Source: an uncultured Alphaproteobacteria bacterium (GTDB taxonomy: Bacteria > Pseudomonadota > Alphaproteobacteria > Caulobacterales > Parvularculaceae). Taken from it: a stretch of DNA of 11,931 nucleotides. Shown here piece after piece: positions 1 to 7,455 of this stretch. The stretch covers positions 1 through 11,931 of the forward strand of contig CALKYG010000080.1 in NCBI GenBank assembly GCA_938003575.1. The letters are read 5' to 3'. Under the pieces are notes generated by a model, which was given only the letters and a program-made list of their open reading frames with translations, was not told the DNA's origin and did not search any database. The translations under genes and the position numbers were made by a program. Within the stretch, counting starts at the first letter, position 1; every line of letters starts with the position of its first letter.

Positions 1-1622
1 GCTTCAAGGTGACGGAGTTCATTGCGCGGATGCGCCATTCGACGCCGGGCGTGACGCTGATCTCGCCGCCGCCGCATCACGACATTTATTCGATCGAAGA
101 CCTTGCTCAGTTGATCTACGACCTGAAACAGATCAATCCGCGCGCGCGCGTCTGCGTAAAGCTCGTCTCGGCCGTCGGCATTGGCGCGATCGCGGTCGGC
201 GTCGCCAAGGCGAAAGCGGACGTCATCCTTATTTCCGGCCATGTCGGCGGCACCGGCGCCAGTCCGCAAACCTCGATCAAATTCGCGGGTTCGCCTTGGG
301 AACTGGGGCTCGCCGAGGCGCATCAGCTGTTGACCTTGAATGAGCTGCGCAGCCAGGTGACGCTTAGAACCGACGGCGGACTAAGGACCGGACGGGACAT
401 CATCGTCGCGGCGATGCTCGGCGCCGAGGAATACGGAATTGGGACGATCTCGCTGATCGCCCTCGGATGCCTCATGGTGCGCCAATGCCATTCCAATACT
501 TGCCCCGTCGGCGTCTGCACGCAGGATGAAGCGCTCAGGACGCGATTTACCGGCGCGCCGGACCACGTCGTCAACCTGATGACGTTCATCGCCGAGGACG
601 TTCGCCGCCGCCTGTCGGCGCTCGGCGCGCGGTCGCTTGAAGAGATCATCGGCCGCGCCGACCTCCTTGATCAGGTGTCGCGCGGATCGACGGATCTCGA
701 CGATCTCGATCTGAATCCGATTCTCGTCCGCATCGATTCCGGGGTGGAGCCGCCGCGATCGACACGCGAAAGGAGGATTGAAGTCGGCGATACGCTCGAC
801 CAGCGCATCCGTCCTGCGCTTGACGCATTTTTCCAGTTCGGCGAACGCCAGAACCTGATGCTGCCGGTTCGCAATACTGACCGCACAATCGGGGCGCGTC
901 TGTCGTCTGAAATCGTCCGTATGATGAATGGACGCAAGCTCGCGCCCGATCACTTGACTCTGCGTCTTCGGGGTTCCGCGGGGCAATCGCTCGGCGCCTT
1001 CAGCGTGCGCGGCCTCAAGATCATCGTTGACGGCGACGCCAACGATTATGTCGGCAAGGGGCTGTCGGGCGCGACGATCGTCATTCGTCCGCCTTCCGGT
1101 CCGCCGGTGCGAGCCGGGCAGGCGATCATCGGCAACACCTGCCTTTATGGCGCAACGTCGGGAGCGCTCTTCGCCGCCGGCCGCGCCGGCGGGCGTTTTG
1201 CGGTCAGGAATTCCGGCGCGACCGCGGTGGTCGAGGGCTGTTCCGCAAACGGTTGCGAATACATGACCGGCGGCGCCGTGGCCGTCCTCGGTTCGATCGG
1301 ATTCAATTTCGGCGCGGGGATGACCGGCGGCGAAGCGTTCGTCTTCGATCCTGAAAACCGATTCGACGATTACGCGAACCTCGACACGATCGCCGCCTTC
1401 CCGGTAGGGGGCGACGCCGAAAAACGGCTGAAGCCGCTGATCGAACGCCATTTGCGCGAGACAAATTCGCCGCTCGCCGATGCGATTCTGGCCAGTTGGG
1501 AAAAGTCGCTTGGCGCGTTCAAGCATGTGATCGCAAAGGAGGCGATCAAGCAGCAAGAGCTCGAAAAGGCGGCGAAAACCGTTCCGACGAAAGACTCCTA
1601 CAAGCGGCGAGCCTACGCGTAA
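1..1622 (+). CDS. gltB: Glutamate synthase (NADPH) large subunit, C-terminal part (5' truncated by window)
   Basis: This is the C-terminal third of the GOGAT alpha subunit, which makes two glutamates from glutamine and 2-oxoglutarate in the cytoplasm. The frame is open from base 3 with no start, so the gene begins outside the window. The FMN-barrel part carries SPPPHHDIYSIEDLAQLI, the glycine-rich GHVGGTGASP and DGGLRTGRD. The 3Fe-4S ligands follow as GC-x5-C-x4-C, with cysteine codons at 468, 486 and 501, the same spacing as the known GltB cluster. From about 950 the GXGXG beta-helix domain is seen (GSAGQSLGAF, GNTCLYGATSGALFAAG, GCEYMTGG). The usual alphaproteobacterial lysine-rich tail ends in TAA. 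The following gene is convergent 6 nt away, so gltD is not downstream and is probably upstream or elsewhere. I see no terminator at the 3' end. Identification is firm. Confidence 0.97.
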   Translation, partial: FKVTEFIARMRHSTPGVTLISPPPHHDIYSIEDLAQLIYDLKQINPRARVCVKLVSAVGIGAIAVGVAKAKADVILISGHVGGTGASPQTSIKFAGSPWELGLAEAHQLLTLNELRSQVTLRTDGGLRTGRDIIVAAMLGAEEYGIGTISLIALGCLMVRQCHSNTCPVGVCTQDEALRTRFTGAPDHVVNLMTFIAEDVRRRLSALGARSLEEIIGRADLLDQVSRGSTDLDDLDLNPILVRIDSGVEPPRSTRERRIEVGDTLDQRIRPALDAFFQFGERQNLMLPVRNTDRTIGARLSSEIVRMMNGRKLAPDHLTLRLRGSAGQSLGAFSVRGLKIIVDGDANDYVGKGLSGATIVIRPPSGPPVRAGQAIIGNTCLYGATSGALFAAGRAGGRFAVRNSGATAVVEGCSANGCEYMTGGAVAVLGSIGFNFGAGMTGGEAFVFDPENRFDDYANLDTIAAFPVGGDAEKRLKPLIERHLRETNSPLADAILASWEKSLGAFKHVIAKEAIKQQELEKAAKTVPTKDSYKRRAYA

Positions 1623-1628
1623 TTCGGC

Positions 1629-2315
1629 TCACGCCATCCGCTCGGCCGCCCATTTGAGCGCCGCCTTGGTCAGCGGACAGAAACCCTGCGCAAGCGCTTC
1701 CGGGCAAAAACGGCGCTGAAACGCCACAAGCGCGGCGGCGTGCGCCTTGTCAGGCGCGTCATATCCGATCCCGCGCAACAGGGCGAGCGCGTCGTCATAG
1801 GATATCGAAGGATCCTCCAGTCCTTTGTAACGGCCGACCGCGAGCCCGCACGCAGCGAGCTTGCCCCATGGAAACAACTCGCCCGGATCTTCCTTTCGGT
1901 GCGGCGCGACGTCGGAATGGCCGAGCACCCTTGACGGCGAAACCGCATGCCGCTGGTTGATGTCGCTGATGAGCGCGATGACAGCGTCAATCTGCTTGGC
2001 CGGGAACTTGCGATAGCCCCATTCATGTCCGGGATTGACGATTTCGATTCCGATCGAGCGCGCGTTGATATCGCTCTCGCCTTTCCAAGAGCTGGCCCCG
2101 GCGTGCCACGCGCGCTTTTCCTCAGGCACGAGCGCATGGACCGAGCCGTTCTCCTCGACGACATAATGGCTAGAGACTTTTGACGCCGGGTCGCAAAGCC
2201 GTTCGATCGCTTCAGACGCGGTTTTCATCCCGGTATAGTGGATGATGATCATGTCGACCGTCCGGCCGCGTTCATCGAAATTCGGCGAGGGCTTTTCGGT
2301 CGGATTCACCTTCAT
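1629..2315 (-). CDS. AmiD/AmpD-like N-acetylmuramoyl-L-alanine amidase without signal peptide
   Basis: A zinc amidase of the Amidase_2 (PGRP-like) fold, 228 residues, which cleaves the bond between muramic acid and the stem peptide. The expected zinc ligands are His26 (IIIHYTGM), His133 (LGHSDVAPHRKEDPG) and Asp143 in the same motif, with Glu91 in SIGIEIVNPG. Residues 170-226 resemble the three-helix C-terminal domain of E. coli AmiD (LLRGIGYDAPD, then LVAFQRRFCP). AmiD itself is an outer-membrane lipoprotein. This protein starts MKVNPTEKPSPNF, with no signal peptide or lipobox, so a cytosolic muropeptide-recycling role like that of AmpD is inferred. The ATG has a good AAGGAG site 11 nt upstream that lies inside the last codons of the transporter gene before it (gap 7 nt), so the two genes are probably coupled. 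The family is firm; location and substrate are inferred. Confidence 0.92.
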   Translation of the reverse strand: MKVNPTEKPSPNFDERGRTVDMIIIHYTGMKTASEAIERLCDPASKVSSHYVVEENGSVHALVPEEKRAWHAGASSWKGESDINARSIGIEIVNPGHEWGYRKFPAKQIDAVIALISDINQRHAVSPSRVLGHSDVAPHRKEDPGELFPWGKLAACGLAVGRYKGLEDPSISYDDALALLRGIGYDAPDKAHAAALVAFQRRFCPEALAQGFCPLTKAALKWAAERMA

Positions 2316-2322
2316 GATGCCT

Positions 2323-3255
2323 TCATCTCCTTAGCGGGGTCTCCTCAGCGGCTCCGATCACCACTGCTTCCGGCGCCCCGGGTTCAGGCGCCGCCGCCGG
2401 CGCGCGCAGCACGACGACGCCGACCCCTATGAGCGTCATGACGCCGCCAATCGCAAACGCGAATGTAAACGGTTCGCCGAGAATCGCGACGGAAAACGCG
2501 ACCGCAAAGAAGGTCGTCAGTAAGGTCGATGACGCGACTTCGGAAATCGGGCGACGCTGGATCAGCCAGTAATAGGCGCTATGGCCGAACACCGATGACA
2601 CGAGCGATGAGTAGAGGATGGCGCCGAAGACGACATGCCTGTCGCTCGATGCGAGCGCTTCAAGCTGTCCGCTTTCCAATGCAAAGGAGATCGCAAACAG
2701 AAAGGGAGCCCCGACGAGGCCGAACCAGGCGAGAAGCTCCCACGGCTTAAATCCGGACGCCTTCTTTACGAGAATAGATCCGCTCGCCTCGACGAAAGTC
2801 GCGGCCGCTACAAGGCCGACGCCGATCCCGATGCGGGCGCCCTCGACATCCTGGTCCCGGCTGATTGCAATGACGCCGACTCCGGCGAAGGCGAGCGAGA
2901 TTCCCGCGATGCGCCGCCAACCGATCGTTTCCTTAAGAAAAACGACCGAGAGGATCGTGGCGAACGGCACATAGAGCTGGTTGGCGATGGCGCTTGCTGA
3001 CGCCGTTGCGAGACTGAGCCCGCTGAAGAGCAGCGCGTAATTGAATGCGCCGAAACAAAGCGCGGCAAGAAGCACTGTTCGCATCTTGCCCGGCCGCCAG
3101 CGGAGGAACGGCGCCAGAACGGCCGCGACCAGGAGCATACGCATGGCGGCGTAAAAAATCGGCGGCACTTCGCCGACCGCCGTTTTGATGACGACATAGT
3201 GAAAGCCCCATGCGAGGCAAAGGACAAGTAGAACAATCAGCTCGCGCGCGGCCAG
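2323..3255 (-). CDS. EamA-type drug/metabolite (DMT) transporter; start codon anomalous
   Basis: An inner-membrane carrier with two EamA repeats and about ten helices. The first repeat shows AMRMLLVAAVLAPFLRWRPG, LSLATASASAIANQLYVPFA and FLKETIGWRR. The second shows RRPISEVASSTLLTTFFAVA and ILGEPFTFAFAIGG. The substrate cannot be told. The first ATG/GTG/TTG in frame is the GTG at 3168, but starting there would remove helix 1. The frame stays open upstream and encodes a typical EamA first segment (RELIVLLVLCLAWGFHYVV, then IKTAVGEVPP) as far as the stop at 3292-3294. No ATG, GTG or TTG lies in that stretch. I take CTG at 3255 as the provisional start (310 aa). It follows a run of five G and five T. 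Losing one base there would join the frame to an ATG at 3295. The gene's end carries the ribosome site of the amidase gene. Confidence 0.88.
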   Translation of the reverse strand: MAARELIVLLVLCLAWGFHYVVIKTAVGEVPPIFYAAMRMLLVAAVLAPFLRWRPGKMRTVLLAALCFGAFNYALLFSGLSLATASASAIANQLYVPFATILSVVFLKETIGWRRIAGISLAFAGVGVIAISRDQDVEGARIGIGVGLVAAATFVEASGSILVKKASGFKPWELLAWFGLVGAPFLFAISFALESGQLEALASSDRHVVFGAILYSSLVSSVFGHSAYYWLIQRRPISEVASSTLLTTFFAVAFSVAILGEPFTFAFAIGGVMTLIGVGVVVLRAPAAAPEPGAPEAVVIGAAEETPLRR

Positions 3256-3360
3256 AAAAACCCCCGCTTCCAGCCGGCGTATGTGACGGCGTCATTCGCC
3301 GACGCCACACTCGATTACGCCTGTCCGGCGACCTCATCAATCTCGGATGATCAAATGGCG

Positions 3361-3597
3361 TCAGACGCCCGCTTCCCGCCAGCCGCTCCGCTTTACGCCG
3401 CGCGCGGTCAACGCCGAAAGCGCGCCGGCGATCGCCGTTGCGGCGATTGCGAGGGGGGCCGCGAGGGCGAGCGCCAGGAGAGCAACCGACGAAAAAACGA
3501 GAATGGCGAGGAAAAGGATTATGTCCACCGCCCCTGTGAGGTCACGGTCATCGCGCTTGGCGATCGCCTTTCCCTCAGGTTTTTCCGTCACTTCCAC
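3361..3597 (-). CDS. Small putative membrane protein, function unknown
   Basis: I do not recognise this gene. A GTG start at 3597 gives about 78 residues: a charged N-terminus (EKPEGKAIAKRDDRDL) and then about 40 hydrophobic residues (from VDIILFLAILVFSS to AIAGALSAL). These could form two helices with a turn near the proline of ALAAPLAIA, ending in a basic tail (ARGVKRSGWREAGV). The start is uncertain: GTG at 3591, 3597 or 3618 and TTG at 3609 or 3612 are all in frame, and none has a clean ribosome site. The TTG at 3609 has GGGGTG 6 nt upstream. The frame stays open up to 3795, but that part shows no protein-like pattern. The gene sits between the J-domain gene and the transporter on the same strand. 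A small inner-membrane protein is the most that can be inferred. Confidence 0.55.
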   Translation of the reverse strand: MEVTEKPEGKAIAKRDDRDLTGAVDIILFLAILVFSSVALLALALAAPLAIAATAIAGALSALTARGVKRSGWREAGV

Positions 3598-3625
3598 GCG
3601 GACACCCAACAATTGCACCCCAAAA

Positions 3626-3645
3626 AGCTCAGAACAGTCTAAGCT
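3626..3645. promoter_or_regulatory. Imperfect palindrome, possible operator of the small membrane gene
   Basis: The two arms are AGCTcAGA and TCTaAGCT, separated by four bases. Seven of eight positions in each arm pair. The site lies just upstream of every candidate start of the small membrane gene, where an operator would be expected. On the minus strand TTGCAG follows the outer side of the site as a possible -35, but no clear -10 is seen. Binding by any protein is inference. Confidence 0.3.
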
Positions 3646-3693
3646 GTCTGCAAGCGCTGTCCAGCACTCTCGGCTGGTCGCCGGCCGATTCCG

Positions 3694-3708
3694 GAGGCGC
3701 TTCGCCTC
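3694..3708. other. Hairpin GAGGCG-CTT-CGCCTC between the J-domain gene and the small membrane gene
   Basis: A perfect 6-bp stem with a 3-nt loop lies in the 160-nt gap after the stop of the J-domain gene (3764). On the plus strand it is followed by ATTTTGAT. On the minus strand, the direction of transcription here, no T-run follows, so it is a poor rho-independent terminator for the gene before it. It may be an RNA processing or pausing hairpin. Two copies of ATAAGGCC (3718-3725 and 3742-3749) lie beside it. Confidence 0.3.
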
Positions 3709-3763
3709 ATTTTGATGATAAGGCCCACCTGTTAAGCGAAAATAAGGCCAAAGGGACGCTTGG

Positions 3764-4450
3764 TTAACGCGTTCTCTCGGCCAGTATCCGCTCATAGGCC
3801 GCGTTGATGGCGGCGGTGCGGTTCTCGGCGATCTTTACAAGGCCCGGCGGCACGCCCCGCGCGATCAGCGCGTCCGGGTGATTTTCACGCATCAGCTCGC
3901 GATACCTTTCCCGGAGGCGCGCATCGTCGACCTGATGATCCACGCCGAGGATGAGATACGGGTCGTCGCGGTCCTGACCAAGATGCGCCGCCTTCAATCG
4001 CCGCCATGCGCCCGGCTTCAGCTTGAACGTCTCGGCGGCGCTCTCAAGCAGCCCCAGCTCTTGCGGATGCGCCTGCCCGTCTGCGAGCGCGACATAGAGC
4101 AAGCAATCGATTACATCCTCGAGAACGATCGGATCATCCTCAAAAATCCTCGCAACCTGCCGGACATAATGATCAAATCCGGCGATATCCTGCTTGGCCA
4201 GATCGAAAACCATCCGCACCTTTGATTCTTCCGCGGCGGGGTAGTCGAAGAATTTCCGGAAGGCGGCGACCTCATTGTCGGTCACGAAGCCGTCCGCGCG
4301 CGCGATTTTCGCCGAAAGAGCGATCAGCGCGATCGAAAACGCCGCCTCATCGCGGCGGGCCTTCATCGCAACAAATGCATCAAGGGCCGAGCCGAGCGTG
4401 CGCTTGTGCGCTTCCTCGATCGCTTCGCCGATCCGTTCCCAAATGCCCAA
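3764..4450 (-). CDS. TerB-domain / DnaJ-domain protein (soluble DjlA-like co-chaperone)
   Basis: A protein of 228 residues with an all-helical TerB (TerB/DjlA) domain at about 35-150 and a C-terminal J-domain at about 163-224. The TerB part shows ALIALSAKIARADGFVTDNE and a second acidic repeat, YVALADGQAHPQELGLL. The J-domain has DPYLILGV and the HPD triad at 191-193 (MRENHPDALIARG), the motif that stimulates the ATPase of DnaK-type Hsp70. E. coli DjlA has the same two domains behind a membrane anchor. No hydrophobic N-terminal segment is seen here (MGIWERIGEAIEEAHKRT), so this form should be cytosolic. The start is TTG at 4450, with AAGGGA 8 nt upstream and no other in-frame start nearby. 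It is the first gene of the minus-strand run that leads to the transporter and amidase. Domain calls are firm; the client is unknown. Confidence 0.9.
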   Translation of the reverse strand: MGIWERIGEAIEEAHKRTLGSALDAFVAMKARRDEAAFSIALIALSAKIARADGFVTDNEVAAFRKFFDYPAAEESKVRMVFDLAKQDIAGFDHYVRQVARIFEDDPIVLEDVIDCLLYVALADGQAHPQELGLLESAAETFKLKPGAWRRLKAAHLGQDRDDPYLILGVDHQVDDARLRERYRELMRENHPDALIARGVPPGLVKIAENRTAAINAAYERILAERTR

Positions 4451-4698
4451 TGTCCGGTTCCCTTTTGACGAAACCTGATTAGCCGCGCCCCGGCATTCCC
4501 GCTAGGCGGGCCGACCTGCGATTCGCTGCGAAGGCTGGAACATTGGGGAAAAATATTTTGACGAGGAGTCGCCGGGTCTTACCGTCAACCACGCGCACGT
4601 GATGCGCAGCCGCTCCATCGCCGCGCTTGCGTGGCCGCGAGCCGGGACCGTTAATATCCTCGGGGCCGAGGTATTCGGCGCTGGCAAGGGGACCAAGG
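4451..4698. promoter_or_regulatory. Divergent intergenic region with AT-rich patch and palindrome
   Basis: This 248-nt gap separates the J-domain gene (-) from the mini-gene (+). It contains an AT-rich patch with the palindrome AAAATATTTT (4550-4559) joined to TTGACG (4558-4563), a possible plus-strand -35 with only a poor -10 (TACCGT, 4580). A second possible -10, TAATAT (4652-4657), is directly followed by the perfect palindrome CCTCGG-GG-CCGAGG (4658-4671). A hairpin CCCGC-TAG-GCGGG sits at 4498-4510 without a T-run. Promoter activity is inferred from position and base composition only. The minus-strand reading frame over 4502-4840 does not look coding. Confidence 0.35.
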
Positions 4699-4803
4699 AT
4701 GAGCGCGCTCTTTGATCAGTTGCGTATAACCCTGATGGGTCTTGCTTGCGGCGCAGGCATGATGGCGGCGGCCCTCTTCCTCGCCGGCGTGCTTCGTCCC
4801 TGA
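4699..4803 (+). CDS. 34-residue single-helix membrane mini-protein
   Basis: I do not recognise this gene. An ATG at 4699 has AAGGGG (4686-4691) 7 nt upstream, which is among the best ribosome sites in the window. It opens a 34-codon frame ending in TGA. The peptide begins MSALFDQLRITLMG and continues as one hydrophobic, small-residue-rich stretch (LACGAGMMAAALFLAGVL) ending in RP, the pattern of a single-pass inner-membrane peptide. The stop lies 3 nt from the stop of the convergent metH, so the frame cannot be a fragment of metH. A palindrome at 4658-4671 lies in its leader. Against it: it is short, and chance frames of this length are common in GC-rich DNA. Confidence 0.5.
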   Translation: MSALFDQLRITLMGLACGAGMMAAALFLAGVLRP

Positions 4804-4806
4804 ATC

Positions 4807-7455
4807 CTAGGCGTCGTAGGCGAGTATCGGCGAAAGCCATTTTTCGGCTTCGCCAACGCTTATTGACTTGCGGCGAGCATAGTCCTCCACCTGATCTTTT
4901 CCGATATGGCCGACGCCGAAATAGAGAGCGTCCGGGTGGCTGAAATAAAGCCCCGAAACAGACGCGGGAGGCGACATGGCGAAACTTTCGGTCAACGACA
5001 TTCCTGCGTTGGCGCCGGCGTCGAGCAGCCGGAACAAGGTCGCCTTTTCAGTGTGATCGGGCTGCGCCGGGTAACCGGGCGCCGGGCGAATGCCGCGATA
5101 TTTCTCGTCGATCATCTCTGAGGCGGTTAACGTCTCATCCTTGGCGTAGCCCCATAATTCCCGCCTGACGCGCGCGTGGAGATGCTCGGCGAACGCCTCG
5201 GCCAGCCGGTCTGCGAGGGCCTTAGACATGATGGCCGAATAATTGTCGTTGGCCCGGTCAAACGACGCCGCGAGCGCTTCCTCGCCGTCGCCGGCCGTGA
5301 CGGCGAAAGCCCCGATATAGTCCCGCTTGCCTGATTCCTTCGGCGCCACGAAATCCGAAAGGCAATAGTTCGGCGACGTCGCTTCGCGTTTTGAGAGCTG
5401 CTGCCGCAGTCCGTGCAACACCGCGATCGGAGCATCCCGGCTTTCATCAGCATAAAGCTCGACATCATCGCCTACCGCGTTCGCCGGCCAGAAACCGACG
5501 ACGCCGTGCGCGGCAAGGCGCCCGCCGGCGATGATCTCCTTCAGCAGATTTTGCGCGTCCGCAAAAAGCGCGCGCGCCGGCTCTCCCACGACAGCGTCGT
5601 CCAGTATGCGCGGATATTTTCCCGCCAGCTCCCAGGATGCGAAGAAAGGCGTCCAGTCGATAAAGTCGGCAAGAGTCTTGAGATCATAGTTGCGAAACGC
5701 CCTGACGCCGGTGAACGACGGCGCCGGCGGGTCATAACGGGTCCAGTCTGTTTTCAGCGCTTTCGCCCTCGCCTCGGCGAGCGGAATGCGCGGATTTCGT
5801 TCGCGTCCCTTTTCGTGCTGGTCCCGGATGCGCGCATATTCATCGCGAATTTCCGCCAGGTAATTCGTCTTCCGCTCAGGCGACATCAGCGCGCCCGCGA
5901 CGCCGACCGCCCGGCTCGCGTCTGTGACGTAGACGACGCCCTTGTCATAGTTCGGCGCGATCTTGACCGCCGTATGCGGCCTGCTCGTCGTTGCGCCGCC
6001 GATCAGCAGGGGAATGTCAAAACCCTGCCGGTTCATTTCCGCTGCGACGTGCCTCATTTCATCAAGACTTGGCGTGATAAGCCCCGAAAGACCAATGATA
6101 TCGACGCCTCGCTTTTTCGCTTCAGCAAGAATCCTGTCGGCGGGAACCATGACGCCGAGATCAATCACCTCGTAATTGTTGCACTGAAGCACGACGCCGA
6201 CGATGTTCTTCCCGATATCGTGGACGTCGCCTTTGACGGTCGCCATGAGGATCGTCCCGTTCGGCTTTCCCTGCGCGAGCCCCTGCTCTTTCTTTTCCCT
6301 TTCCATGAAAGGCGTCAAATACGCCACGGATTGCTTCATCACCCGCGCGGACTTCACGACCTGGGGCAGAAACATCTTACCCGATCCGAAGAGATCGCCG
6401 ACGACGTTCATGCCGTCCATTAGCGGCCCCTCGATCACATGAAGAGGCCGGCCGAGCTTGATGCGCGCCTCCTCCGTATCGACGATAATGAATTCGGTGA
6501 TTCCCTTGACGAGCGCATGCCTGAGGCGCTCCTCAACCGGCGCATTGCGCCACGAGAGATCGTTCTCCGATTTCCGTCCGGCTTCGCCCTTGAACCGTTC
6601 GGCGGTTTCAAGAAGGCGCTCCGTCGCGTCGGGCCGGCGGTTGAGAATGACGTCTTCCACCGGATCGCGGAGTGACGCCGGAATTTCGTCATAGATTGAA
6701 AGCTGGCCCGCATTGACGATTCCCATGTCCATCCCCGCCCTGACGGCGTGATAAAGAAAGACGGAATGCATCGCCTCACGCACCGGCTCGTTGCCGCGAA
6801 ATGAAAAGGAAATGTTCGAGACCCCGCCGGAAACCCGGGCGCCCGGCAGGTTCTGCTTGATCCAGCGAGTCGCCTCGATGAAATCGACGGCGTAATTGTT
6901 GTGTTCCTCAATGCCGGTCGCCACGGCGAAAATATTCGGATCGAAAATGATATCGTCCGGCGCAAAGCCGACCTTGTCGACCAGAATTCTGTAAGACCGT
7001 TCGCAAATCTCGATTTTGCGTTGCGCCGTATCGGCCTGACCCTTTTCATCGAACGCCATTACGACGCAGGCCGCCCCATAGCGCATGACCTTCTTCGCGT
7101 GGCGAATGAATGCGTCCTCACCCTCTTTCAGCGAGATGGAGTTGACGATCGCTTTGCCCTGGACGTTTTTCAGGCCCTCTTCGATCACCTCCCATTTCGA
7201 GGAATCGATCATGATCGGAACCCTGGAAATATCCGGCTCTGATGCGGTCAGGCGCAAGAAGCGGCGCATCGCCGCAACGCCGTCCAGCATGCCCTCGTCC
7301 ATGTTGACGTCGATGACCTGGGCCCCGGCTTCAACTTGTTGGCGCGCGACCGCCAGCGCCTCATCGTATTTTTCTTCTTTGATCAGCTTGCGGAACTTCG
7401 CCGAGCCGGTGACGTTCGTCCGCTCGCCGACATTGACGAATATGGGGCGGGTCAT
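4807..7455 (-). CDS. metH: Methionine synthase core (pterin, cobalamin and reactivation domains), no homocysteine domain
   Basis: Cobalamin-dependent methionine synthase transfers methyl from 5-methyl-tetrahydrofolate through cobalamin to homocysteine. At 882 residues this form lacks the roughly 345-residue N-terminal homocysteine/zinc domain of the 1227-residue E. coli enzyme. It starts directly in the pterin domain ([26 protein letters not shown] about 80-88; [11 protein letters not shown] about 171-181). Next come the helical cap (about 295-385) and the cobalamin Rossmann domain with DVHDIGKN (410-417, axial His412), [12 protein letters not shown] and IGGATTS. The AdoMet-dependent reactivation domain follows (about 555-875), with [15 protein letters not shown] at 790-804. 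The ATG at 7455 overlaps the metF stop as ATGA and has no strong ribosome site of its own, which suggests translational coupling. A longer in-frame reading to 7590 would lie inside metF and is not credible. The stop is TAG. Confidence 0.96.
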   Translation of the reverse strand: MTRPIFVNVGERTNVTGSAKFRKLIKEEKYDEALAVARQQVEAGAQVIDVNMDEGMLDGVAAMRRFLRLTASEPDISRVPIMIDSSKWEVIEEGLKNVQGKAIVNSISLKEGEDAFIRHAKKVMRYGAACVVMAFDEKGQADTAQRKIEICERSYRILVDKVGFAPDDIIFDPNIFAVATGIEEHNNYAVDFIEATRWIKQNLPGARVSGGVSNISFSFRGNEPVREAMHSVFLYHAVRAGMDMGIVNAGQLSIYDEIPASLRDPVEDVILNRRPDATERLLETAERFKGEAGRKSENDLSWRNAPVEERLRHALVKGITEFIIVDTEEARIKLGRPLHVIEGPLMDGMNVVGDLFGSGKMFLPQVVKSARVMKQSVAYLTPFMEREKKEQGLAQGKPNGTILMATVKGDVHDIGKNIVGVVLQCNNYEVIDLGVMVPADRILAEAKKRGVDIIGLSGLITPSLDEMRHVAAEMNRQGFDIPLLIGGATTSRPHTAVKIAPNYDKGVVYVTDASRAVGVAGALMSPERKTNYLAEIRDEYARIRDQHEKGRERNPRIPLAEARAKALKTDWTRYDPPAPSFTGVRAFRNYDLKTLADFIDWTPFFASWELAGKYPRILDDAVVGEPARALFADAQNLLKEIIAGGRLAAHGVVGFWPANAVGDDVELYADESRDAPIAVLHGLRQQLSKREATSPNYCLSDFVAPKESGKRDYIGAFAVTAGDGEEALAASFDRANDNYSAIMSKALADRLAEAFAEHLHARVRRELWGYAKDETLTASEMIDEKYRGIRPAPGYPAQPDHTEKATLFRLLDAGANAGMSLTESFAMSPPASVSGLYFSHPDALYFGVGHIGKDQVEDYARRKSISVGEAEKWLSPILAYDA

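Noticed and set aside
381..1556. 391-codon minus-strand open frame opposite gltB
   Set aside because: It is antisense to an unmistakable gltB and its composition (arginine-, histidine- and aspartate-rich, no motif) is that of a shadow frame in GC-rich coding DNA.
4498..4510. Hairpin CCCGC-TAG-GCGGG considered as a terminator
   Set aside because: The stem is short and neither strand has a T-run after it. No gene ends here.
4601..4714. 37-codon plus-strand frame starting at ATG 4601
   Set aside because: No ribosome site, no protein-like pattern, and it runs out of frame into the better supported mini-gene.
4502..4840. 112-codon minus-strand frame across the mini-gene and the metH end
   Set aside because: It overlaps the metH stop region out of frame, is rich in arginine and proline and shows no domain or ribosome site.
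5413..6423. 336-codon plus-strand open frame opposite metH
   Set aside because: Antisense to conserved metH motifs, with no recognisable domain and no ribosome site. Long antisense frames are expected with this codon bias.
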